Positions 35,003-42,301 of a stretch of DNA of 42,301 nucleotides are shown piece by piece (the stretch's first letter is position 1; each line of letters starts with the position of its first letter). Below the pieces are notes generated by a model. The model was given only the letters and a program-made list of their open reading frames with translations, made no database searches and was not told the DNA's origin. The DNA comes from Nitrosomonas ureae. Its GTDB lineage: Bacteria > Pseudomonadota > Gammaproteobacteria > Burkholderiales > Nitrosomonadaceae. The stretch lies in NCBI RefSeq assembly GCF_900108305.1, contig NZ_FNUX01000027.1, positions 1 to 42,301 on the forward strand, written 5' to 3'. Position numbers and translations under genes: made by a program.

Positions 35003-36296
35003 AGAACAATCCTGCCGATGATTTTTTCCCGGATTGCGCTATTTCAGAACTATTCTTTGTCGCCATTACCAAAGCAAATTCGGCATCTTGCAGAGTAAAA
35101 GCCGAGTCACCAGGGGTAGATTTAAAAATACGATGCAATAAATAACGCGGATTAGCTGCGTGAATATCTTCCGGAACTTTCTGTCCGTTGGCGACATAAT
35201 GCAGTACCAACTTCCTGCGAATAACGGCATCCAGTGCCACACCCAGGCTGGCAGCTTCATCGACTTTTGTGATGACACAACCGTAAATACCATTTTTATG
35301 ATAGGCAGAAATCACCTCATCCAGTGTTTTCCCATTGGATGCTGCACTTAATATCAACAGGCGTTTGACATCGGGACCACAATTACTCAACATCGTAATC
35401 TGCTCGGCAAGCATTTGATCACGCTGACTCATCCCAACAGTATCAATCAACACCATATGCTTGTTTCTAAGCTCCGATAGCGTCAATTGCAAATCTTCAG
35501 TATCTTTAATCGTACGTACAGGAATACCTAGTAATCGTCCATAGATTCTCAACTGTTCATGACCACCGATGCGGTAGCTATCAGTAGTGAGTAATGCCAC
35601 CCTATCCGCGCCATGCCGCATTACGCAACGAGCCGCCAATTTTGCAGTCGTCGTCGTCTTACCAACACCTGTGGGACCGATCAATGCATAAATGCCGCCC
35701 TTTTCAATTATTTCGTCGCTGGCAACAGTATGCAGATTAAAGGCTAATGCAGACATTGCCTGTTTCAGGCTCAACTCGTAATCAAGCTCGGAGGGTAATT
35801 TCTCCACTAACCGGCGTGATAATAGCGGACTAAAACCTGAATCCAGCAAAGTGCGAAGCAGTTTCAATTTTTCCGGTTTACGTTGGATAAAATTTCCCCA
35901 TGCAACGGCGTTCAGTTGATCCTCCAGCGCATTTTTCATGGCTTGAATTTCAGCAATAATGTCGCGCGCAAATGAAGCTGTCATCCCATCATTTGCGTTT
36001 TTTCGGATGCCTTCCTGATCATGCGCTAACGAAAGCAGTTCCGAATATGATTCAGATGAAGCGATTTCTTTACTCAGTTTTTTATTTTGTTCATAGTAAG
36101 CAGCGCTCGCTGACGGCGATGCAGGCAAGGGCTGTGCTGGCACTAGATTAGACATTTCAGAGTCGGCCAATGCCATGATTTCCACACCATCTCTGGTTTT
36201 TCTGTTGGACAATATGACGGCATTGTCGCCAAGCTCTTCTTTAACCTGACGCATCGCCTCTCGGGATGTGGATGCAATATAACGCTTCACTTTCAT
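34995..36296 (-). CDS. flhF: Flagellar biosynthesis GTPase FlhF
   Basis: FlhF is an SRP-type GTPase that places the flagellum, usually at the pole. The 433-residue protein has a basic N-domain (MKVKRYIASTSREAMRQVKE), a variable middle and a C-terminal NG GTPase domain. That domain has P-loop GPTGVGKTTTTAKLA (about 205-219), TTDSYRIGGHEQL, G3 DTVGMSQRD and G4 TKVDEAASLG. The ATG overlaps the flhA stop (ATGA) and has a near-perfect GGAGGTAAC ribosome site. It is followed by its partner flhG. Confidence 0.96.
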   Translation of the reverse strand: MKVKRYIASTSREAMRQVKEELGDNAVILSNRKTRDGVEIMALADSEMSNLVPAQPLPASPSASAAYYEQNKKLSKEIASSESYSELLSLAHDQEGIRKNANDGMTASFARDIIAEIQAMKNALEDQLNAVAWGNFIQRKPEKLKLLRTLLDSGFSPLLSRRLVEKLPSELDYELSLKQAMSALAFNLHTVASDEIIEKGGIYALIGPTGVGKTTTTAKLAARCVMRHGADRVALLTTDSYRIGGHEQLRIYGRLLGIPVRTIKDTEDLQLTLSELRNKHMVLIDTVGMSQRDQMLAEQITMLSNCGPDVKRLLILSAASNGKTLDEVISAYHKNGIYGCVITKVDEAASLGVALDAVIRRKLVLHYVANGQKVPEDIHAANPRYLLHRIFKSTPGDSAFTLQDAEFALVMATKNSSEIAQSGKKSSAGLFYD

Positions 36297-38374
36297 TTGT
36301 TACCTCCAATGACGGAAGTGATCTTGATTCTTCTCGAATCGGGAATTTCGGAGTGAGCCAATACTCTTAATTGAGGCAGTGCCCGGCGCAAAAATCTAGC
36401 CAGTAAGAAACGAATAGCTCCCGGAACAAGCAATACAATCGGCAATCCGAGCTTCTCTTGCTGCTGTGCTGCACTGTGGGCTTCTTTTAACAATGTATCG
36501 GCTAGCCCGGGCTCAATCCCGGCGCTTTGTCCTCCGCCAGTCTGCATCACTTGACTAAGAATATTTTCCAATTCGTGATGCAAGCTCATCACCTGCACTT
36601 CTGAACCTGCAGGGTAGTATTGATCGAGAATGGCGCGCCCCAAGGCTATTCTGACAATTGCAGTCAACTCGATAGCATCCTGTGTTTGAACTGCATGCTC
36701 AGTCAAAACATCGATAATGGTACGCATGTCCCGGATATGTACACTCTCCTGCAGCAAGTTATGCAAAACTTTCTGCACTGTTGAAAGCGGTAATAATTTT
36801 GGAACCAGATCTTCAATAAGCTTGGGAAATTGTGTATTAAGATGATCCAGTAGTTTTTGCAATTCCTGTCTGCCTAATAATTCAGCAGCGTGCGAATGGA
36901 TCAAGTGATTGATATGCGTCGTTACCACAGTACTGGCATCAACCACGGTGTAGCCATGCAATTGCGCCTGTTCGCGCAGGGCGGCTTCGATCCACACCGC
37001 CGGCAATCCGAATGCCGGGTCACTGGTTGCCGCACCCGGTAACTGCATCGTGACCTGTCCTGGATTTATCGCCAGATACATGCCGGAGTAGGACTCCCCC
37101 TGACCAATGACGGAACCTTTTAACGTAATACGATAGGCGTTAGGTCGTAACTCCAGGTTATCCCTGATATGTATCACCGGTGGCAAAAAACCGATTTCCT
37201 GAGCAAATTTCCTGCGTATGCCATTAATTCTTTTGAGCAGATCTCCTTGCTGCGCTTTATCGACCAAGGGAATCAAACGATAGCCGACTTCTAACCCCAA
37301 TGTATCGATTGGAGTTACATCATTCCAACTGGCATCCGTCTTCTCAATCGTTGGTATTTCCGGAACAATGGATTCAACAGGTTGCATGATTGGACTTTTT
37401 CTCTTCCAATAAGCTATTGCACCCAGGACAGAAGCGATAAAGAGGAATACAAAATTTGGCATACCTGGAATGAGCCCCATCACGGCTAAAATTCCGGCAG
37501 TAATGACTAATACTTGCGGTTGATTGAATAACTGACTTAAAACTTGCTCACCCAGATCTTGATCAGTCGTCACACGACTTACCACCAAACCCGCAGCAGT
37601 TGAAATAATCAACGCTGGGATTTGTCCAACTAAACCATCACCAATCGTTAGCAAAGTATAGTTCTTCGCTGCTGAGCCTAATTCCATATCGTGCTGCATT
37701 ACACCGACCGTCAATCCGCCGACAATAGTTATCAGCATGATCAATATGCCGGCAATTGCATCGCCGCGCACAAACTTGCTGGCACCATCCATGGATCCAT
37801 AAAAATCGGCTTCCTGAGAGATGACTTGTCTACGTTTACGTGCGTCTTCCTCTCCGATTAATCCAGCATTCAAATCGGCATCGATAGCCATCTGTTTTCC
37901 GGGCATAGCGTCCAGTGTAAAACGTGCGCTGACTTCAGCAATGCGCCCTGCGCCTTTTGTAATCACGACAAAATTGATCACTACCAGAATAATGAATACC
38001 ACCAGACCCACCGCATAATTTCCGCCCACCAGAAAGTGTCCGAATGCTTCGATCACTTTACCGGCAGCATCAGGTCCGGTATGCCCATCAAGCAAAACAA
38101 CCCGGGTTGAAGCGATATTTAACGATAATCGCAATAAAGTTGTGATTAGCAGAATTGTCGGAAATACTGCGAAATCGAGCGGATTCCTGGTGTATAAGCT
38201 CACCATGAGCACGATAATGGCAATAGCAATATTGAAGGTAAACAGCAAATCCAGTATAAAAGGCGGCAATGGCAACACCATCATCGCCAGGATCATAATA
38301 ATCAAAACAGGACCCGCCAAGGTTCTGAAATTATTGATATCTGCTAAGGATGACAATGTAACTGCAGTATTCAT
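36293..38374 (-). CDS. flhA: Flagellar export apparatus protein FlhA
   Basis: FlhA is the large export-gate subunit of the flagellar type III system; its cytoplasmic ring docks chaperone-substrate complexes. The 693-residue product has about eight membrane helices in the first 330 residues. The FHIPEP loop contains RIAEVSARFTLDAMPGKQMAIDADLNAG. The large C-domain starts near residue 350. Length is normal. It follows flhB by 52 bp and overlaps flhF by 4 bases. FlgN, encoded at 31169, is one of its expected docking partners. Confidence 0.97.
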   Translation of the reverse strand: MNTAVTLSSLADINNFRTLAGPVLIIMILAMMVLPLPPFILDLLFTFNIAIAIIVLMVSLYTRNPLDFAVFPTILLITTLLRLSLNIASTRVVLLDGHTGPDAAGKVIEAFGHFLVGGNYAVGLVVFIILVVINFVVITKGAGRIAEVSARFTLDAMPGKQMAIDADLNAGLIGEEDARKRRQVISQEADFYGSMDGASKFVRGDAIAGILIMLITIVGGLTVGVMQHDMELGSAAKNYTLLTIGDGLVGQIPALIISTAAGLVVSRVTTDQDLGEQVLSQLFNQPQVLVITAGILAVMGLIPGMPNFVFLFIASVLGAIAYWKRKSPIMQPVESIVPEIPTIEKTDASWNDVTPIDTLGLEVGYRLIPLVDKAQQGDLLKRINGIRRKFAQEIGFLPPVIHIRDNLELRPNAYRITLKGSVIGQGESYSGMYLAINPGQVTMQLPGAATSDPAFGLPAVWIEAALREQAQLHGYTVVDASTVVTTHINHLIHSHAAELLGRQELQKLLDHLNTQFPKLIEDLVPKLLPLSTVQKVLHNLLQESVHIRDMRTIIDVLTEHAVQTQDAIELTAIVRIALGRAILDQYYPAGSEVQVMSLHHELENILSQVMQTGGGQSAGIEPGLADTLLKEAHSAAQQQEKLGLPIVLLVPGAIRFLLARFLRRALPQLRVLAHSEIPDSRRIKITSVIGGNK

Positions 38375-38426
38375 AGTGTCGAAATAAAAACTTAAGGAAA
38401 AATTAATTAAAAAGCTACTGACTCAA

Positions 38427-39566
38427 CTAAACCGCAAGCTTTGCCTGATTCAGCTCCTCCGGAACCGGCACATCAACCGGTGGCTTCGGTTCAGCACCAC
38501 CATATTCGTTATATCGCCGCAACTGAAAAACATAAGCCAGAACTTCGGCCACTGCGGTATACAGTTTTTCCGGTATCTCACTTTCCAGTTCCGTGTGGTG
38601 ATACAAAGCCCGCGCAAGCGGTGGCGCTTCAAGAATGGGTATGCGATGCTCCGTAGCGATCTCCCGAATGCGCGCAGCCAGTAAATGCACTCCTTTTGCA
38701 ACAACCTTGGGGGCACGCATGTTACTCTGATAGCGCAACGCCACGGCATAGTGTGTCGGATTAGTGACGATGACATCTGCTTTGGGAATTTCAGACATCA
38801 TGCGACGGCGTGCAGCCTCCCGTTGCAGGTTACGGATGCGGGCCTTGACGTACGGATCGCCTTCACTTTCCTTGTGTTCTTTACGAACGTCTTCTTTCGT
38901 CATGCGTAATTGCTTCGCGTGTTCCCAAATTTGGAATGGCACGTCAACCGCAACTATTATGATCATTGCGCTAATGATCAGTAGAAAACTCATTGCCAGG
39001 AAATCACCGGTGCGGCTAATTCCCAAGTCAATGGATACTGTTAACAACGCCATCACGGAGTCTTTGTTATGCCAGATAACCAATACCGCGACGCCTCCGA
39101 TGAGTATGGTTTTAAGAATGGCCTTGACCAGTTCTATCAAACTACGCACAGAGAAAATACGGCCAAAACCTTTAATCGGGTCAATACGTTTGAAATCGGG
39201 AATAATCGCCTTAGCACTGACAAGCCAGCCACTCAACAGCATTGGAGCAAGAAATGCGACAACCAAAAGCAAAAACAGCAATGGCGCCATCGAGACCAAG
39301 CCTTCAATCGCAAATTCATAAAAGCGATTAATCATCAATTCAGACTGAAACGCCAGTTCCCGGTCCAATTGCATGCCGGATTGCATGATTTTCACCAGCT
39401 TCTCCATCAAAGCCGAACCCATCATCAATATCCCGACAGCTGCAGCCATCAACAAGGTAAATGCAGTGAGTTCCTGAGAACGCACCACCTGACCCTCTTC
39501 CCGCGCCTTCTCCAGGCGCCTGGGCGTAGCCTCTTCCGTACGTTCTAAGTCACTTTCTTCAGACAT
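38427..39566 (-). CDS. flhB: Flagellar export switch protein FlhB
   Basis: FlhB is the export-gate protein that switches secretion from rod/hook to filament substrates after self-cleavage. The 379-residue product has four membrane helices. Its cytoplasmic C-domain carries the autocleavage motif NPTH (residues 269-272, cut between Asn and Pro). It starts MSEESDLERTEEATPRRLEK, as in the family. The frame is open to a TTG at 39578, but the ATG at 39566 has a GGAG ribosome site. It is the first gene of the flagellar operon. Its upstream region (39567-39783) shows only a weak -10-like GATAAT. Confidence 0.97.
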   Translation of the reverse strand: MSEESDLERTEEATPRRLEKAREEGQVVRSQELTAFTLLMAAAVGILMMGSALMEKLVKIMQSGMQLDRELAFQSELMINRFYEFAIEGLVSMAPLLFLLLVVAFLAPMLLSGWLVSAKAIIPDFKRIDPIKGFGRIFSVRSLIELVKAILKTILIGGVAVLVIWHNKDSVMALLTVSIDLGISRTGDFLAMSFLLIISAMIIIVAVDVPFQIWEHAKQLRMTKEDVRKEHKESEGDPYVKARIRNLQREAARRRMMSEIPKADVIVTNPTHYAVALRYQSNMRAPKVVAKGVHLLAARIREIATEHRIPILEAPPLARALYHHTELESEIPEKLYTAVAEVLAYVFQLRRYNEYGGAEPKPPVDVPVPEELNQAKLAV

Positions 39567-39783
39567 GGCAAGCTCCAAATTTCTACGGATGAATTATCAT
39601 GGGTATTATCTGAATTCCATAGTGGGAATAAAGAAGGAATCATCCCCTTTATTGCCGGAACATGAATAGTCGTCATATATCATTCCTGTTACCAATGCGT
39701 TAGATAATTTTTCAGCCAATCGGCTATGGCAAATCTGAAGTGGATTGAGATATGATTCACCCGTTTATTTTTGTGATGATCCG

Positions 39784-42174
39784 ATGCAGCTTACTTTACG
39801 TTTTGCCCGATACATTTTTGCAACAGGGCTGCTTATCGCAGGTTTATTGATTCTTATCAGCGGCTCGCTGCTGCGCGCAAGTTTGCCGCAGTATGATGGC
39901 GAAGCGGCGCTTTTTGGATTATCCGCGCCTGTACTCATCGACCGGGATGCGCTCGGCAGCGTAACCTTCAAAGGCGAAAATCGATTGGATCTGGCGCTGG
40001 CGATGGGCTATGTACATGCACAGGAACGCTTCTTTGAAATGGATTTGATGCGCCGGCAGGCTGCAGGTGAATTATCCGAATTATTGGGCACTGCATCGCT
40101 CGCGCATGATCGCAAAACTCGCGCATTTCGTATGCGTGCCCGCGCTGGCGCAGTTTTACAGCAATTGCCCGAGACTCAGCTGCAATTACTCGATGCCTAC
40201 CGGGATGGGATAAATCAAGGTATTACGGCGTTGACAGTACGTCCTTTTCCATACCTGCTGACACAAACTCAACCTGTGGAATGGCGCAATGAAGACAGCA
40301 TCCTAGTGATTGCTGCAATGTTTTTTACTTTGAATGAATCCAATATTTATCGTGAGCTGGCACTATCCAGTCTGCGCGCGGCGCTACCCGAGACGGTTTA
40401 TCAATTTCTCAACGCTCCAGCAGGCAATTGGGATGCACCGTTGATTGATGAACCCATCGCATTACCGGAACTCCCGTCAGCGGCACATATCAATCTGCAA
40501 ACATTGAATAAAAAACTATTCAATGATAATACGCTACCCACCGAACAATCGCCGGGCAGCAACAGCTTTGCTGTTGCCGGCGGCCTAACCAACGGCCCTG
40601 CCATCGTCGCCAATGACATGCATTTGACGTTGCGCGTACCCAACCTTTGGTTCAGAACCCGTCTTATCTATCCTGATGCAACATCCACGGATCAGTTCCA
40701 CGACATTACCGGCATCAGCTTACCGGGGGTACCTTCAATTGTAATCGGCTCAAATCGGCACATTGCCTGGAGCTTCACCAATAGTCATGGTGATTTTTCC
40801 GACTGGGTACGGATAAAAACTGATGCCGGCGATCAAACACGCTATCTTGGTTCAACCGGATGGCAACCGATCAGAATTCACCATGAAACCATCCGTATCC
40901 GCAATGCCGCCGATGAAACGCTACACATATCAGAAACTGAATGGGGTCCTATTCTGGCGCAAGATTACGATAAAACCCCATTGGCGTTAAGCTGGACGGC
41001 ATTGCGCCCGGAAGCCATTAATCTTAGATTGATCGACCTGGAGCAGCTCAGATCGGCGCAACAGGCCGCAGAAATCGCACCCTTGTTTGGCATTCCGGTA
41101 CAAAACTTTATCGCCGGTGATCGTCATGGCAATATCAGTTGGACGCTGGCAGGCCGCATCCCTATCCGGTCCGGCGCTTATGATCCTCACATACCCGCTG
41201 ATTGGACTGCTGCGGCTACCGGCTGGAGCGGCTGGCTGGAACCTGAACGCTATCCGCTCATCAACAACCCTGCCACGCAGCGATTATGGTCAGCGAATTC
41301 ACGGCCTGTTTCAGGCAACCTGCTGGATCTCCTGGGCAACGGCGGCTATGACCTGGGTGCAAGAGCTACGCAAATTCGCGACAGCTTATTTGCGCGCGAC
41401 CGGTTTTCCGTAGCAGACCTGCAAGCCATCCAGCTGGATCAGCGCGCGCTCTTGTTAACACGATGGTATCAATTACTGAGCACTATACTGGAATCGGCGG
41501 ACGATAAGCTACCGTGGGTTTCAGCTATGAAGAGTGCATTAGCTGATTGGGATGGACAGGCTTCCACGGACTCGATCGCCTACCGGATCGTGCGCACATA
41601 TCGCCATGAAGTGACAAAAATGGTACTGAGCGGCTTTACCGCTCAAGTGCGGCAGTACGATGCAGCTTTTATACTACCCCAGCTGAGCCAGACGGAAGTA
41701 ATCGTGTGGCAACTGATCGAACAGCAACCTCAACACCTGCTGCCGGCGCTGTATAAAAACTGGGAGGAATTGCTCTATCTTTGTGCGCAACAGAGCGCGG
41801 AACAAATGCAACAGGATGGCGGCATTACCGAGAGAAGCTGGGGGGAAGTCAATGCAGCACGTATCCGGCATCCGCTCAGTCAGAAACTTCCACTCTGGGT
41901 TGCACGATGGCTCGATATGCCGGGTGATCCGCTACCCGGTGACCACAACATGCCGCGCGTGCAATCCCCCAACTTCGGCGCCTCGCAACGCTCCGTAGTG
42001 GCTCCAGGCCAGGAAGAGCATGGCTATTTTGATATGCCGGGAGGTCAAAGCGGCCACCCGCTCTCGCCATACTACGGCCGCGGACATGCCGACTGGGTTA
42101 ATGGGAATCTCACGCCTTTTCTTCCAGGCGTCGCGGAAAGGCAATTAAAGCTTATTGCAGTTCAATCCAAGTGA
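39784..42174 (+). CDS. Penicillin-acylase-family Ntn hydrolase
   Basis: This roughly 796-residue exported enzyme belongs to the penicillin G acylase/acyl-homoserine-lactone acylase family, which hydrolyses amide bonds after self-processing into two chains. An N-terminal membrane or signal segment (FATGLLIAGLLILISGSLL) precedes the alpha chain with the GYVHAQERFFEMDLMRRQAAG block. The predicted processing site GSNSFAV gives Ser259 as the new N-terminal nucleophile. HADWVNG near the C-terminus also fits the family. The frame is open to a TTG at 39745; I prefer the ATG at 39784. The substrate (lactam, AHL or other acyl amide) cannot be told. It is divergent from flhB. No clear terminator or gene is seen in 42175-42301. 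Confidence 0.9.
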   Translation: MQLTLRFARYIFATGLLIAGLLILISGSLLRASLPQYDGEAALFGLSAPVLIDRDALGSVTFKGENRLDLALAMGYVHAQERFFEMDLMRRQAAGELSELLGTASLAHDRKTRAFRMRARAGAVLQQLPETQLQLLDAYRDGINQGITALTVRPFPYLLTQTQPVEWRNEDSILVIAAMFFTLNESNIYRELALSSLRAALPETVYQFLNAPAGNWDAPLIDEPIALPELPSAAHINLQTLNKKLFNDNTLPTEQSPGSNSFAVAGGLTNGPAIVANDMHLTLRVPNLWFRTRLIYPDATSTDQFHDITGISLPGVPSIVIGSNRHIAWSFTNSHGDFSDWVRIKTDAGDQTRYLGSTGWQPIRIHHETIRIRNAADETLHISETEWGPILAQDYDKTPLALSWTALRPEAINLRLIDLEQLRSAQQAAEIAPLFGIPVQNFIAGDRHGNISWTLAGRIPIRSGAYDPHIPADWTAAATGWSGWLEPERYPLINNPATQRLWSANSRPVSGNLLDLLGNGGYDLGARATQIRDSLFARDRFSVADLQAIQLDQRALLLTRWYQLLSTILESADDKLPWVSAMKSALADWDGQASTDSIAYRIVRTYRHEVTKMVLSGFTAQVRQYDAAFILPQLSQTEVIVWQLIEQQPQHLLPALYKNWEELLYLCAQQSAEQMQQDGGITERSWGEVNAARIRHPLSQKLPLWVARWLDMPGDPLPGDHNMPRVQSPNFGASQRSVVAPGQEEHGYFDMPGGQSGHPLSPYYGRGHADWVNGNLTPFLPGVAERQLKLIAVQSK

Positions 42175-42301
42175 ATGAACTTTAGTGAAGAGTTTACTTG
42201 GCTAATTAGTCGATTCTGAAAAACCCTTAAGCATTTGATATTAGTTATAAATGCACTGTATGTTAGTGATCATAGCGACCGAAGATGTTAAAATGGCGCT
42301 G

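Noticed and set aside
38764..39548. Large plus-strand frames opposite flhB
   Set aside because: They mirror the flhB coding frame, which has full family motifs; long antisense frames arise by codon bias.
42293..42301. ATGGCGCTG at the window end as the start of a next gene
   Set aside because: Only three codons are visible and no ribosome site precedes them.

Overview
The window looks like chromosome from a betaproteobacterium, most probably a low-GC member of the Nitrosomonadaceae (Nitrosomonas type). This is an inference from conserved gene orders: tRNA-Tyr/Gly/Thr-tuf, hupB-tRNA-Val-tRNA-Asp-ppiD, yibN-grxC-secB-gpsA, the rlmN-pilF-rodZ-ispG-hisS-yfgM-bamB-der block, and flhB-flhA-flhF-fleN-fliA with a motCD stator. 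It also rests on the AT-rich codon use and on a glycolate-salvage cluster that would suit a Calvin-cycle autotroph. No marker such as amo or hao lies in the window, so the genus is not proven.

Layout. 1-573 (minus): a tRNA operon (Tyr, Gly, Thr) reading into tuf, with a strong promoter. 679-3864 (minus): a lipoprotein peptide-type ABC binding protein and one permease. 4002-4787 (plus): fabI. 4794-7297 (minus): hupB, tRNA-Val, tRNA-Asp, ppiD. 7446-10162 (minus): an inactive-looking rhodanese, grxC, secB, an SH3-domain protein and gpsA. 10363-15067 (minus): glxR-glcD-glcE-glcF, converting glycolate to glyoxylate and reducing tartronate semialdehyde to glycerate. 15169-16500: nested, decayed IS3-family elements. 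16670-17836 (minus): an orphan response regulator with two receiver domains and a LuxR-type DNA-binding domain. 17837-18889: about 1 kb of very AT-rich DNA without a gene. 18890-28364 (minus): the housekeeping block ndk, rlmN, pilF, rodZ, ispG, hisS, yfgM, bamB, der (outer-membrane assembly, isoprenoid and tRNA charging, cell shape, pili, ribosome biogenesis). 28510-30610 (minus): EI24 membrane protein, DUF3025 protein and periplasmic rhodanese. 30805-31633 (plus): flgM-flgN with a sigma-28 promoter. 31751-39566 (minus): flhB, flhA, flhF, fleN/flhG, fliA, motC, motD. 39784-42174 (plus): a penicillin-acylase-type Ntn hydrolase.

How the parts work together. FlhA and FlhB form the flagellar export gate, FlhF and FleN set flagellar position and number, FliA is the late-flagellar sigma factor, FlgM is its anti-sigma factor and FlgN is the hook-filament junction chaperone. 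The flgM promoter matches the FliA consensus, so both sides of the FliA/FlgM checkpoint sit within 4 kb. GlcDEF and GlxR would recycle photorespiratory glycolate if glyoxylate carboligase and phosphoglycolate phosphatase are encoded elsewhere.

I did not find a clear undescribed multi-gene system. The places most worth a second look are the double-receiver regulator with its empty AT-rich flank, the binding protein with both a lipid anchor and a C-terminal membrane helix, the rhodanese lacking its cysteine, and the nested IS scar upstream of the glycolate operon.
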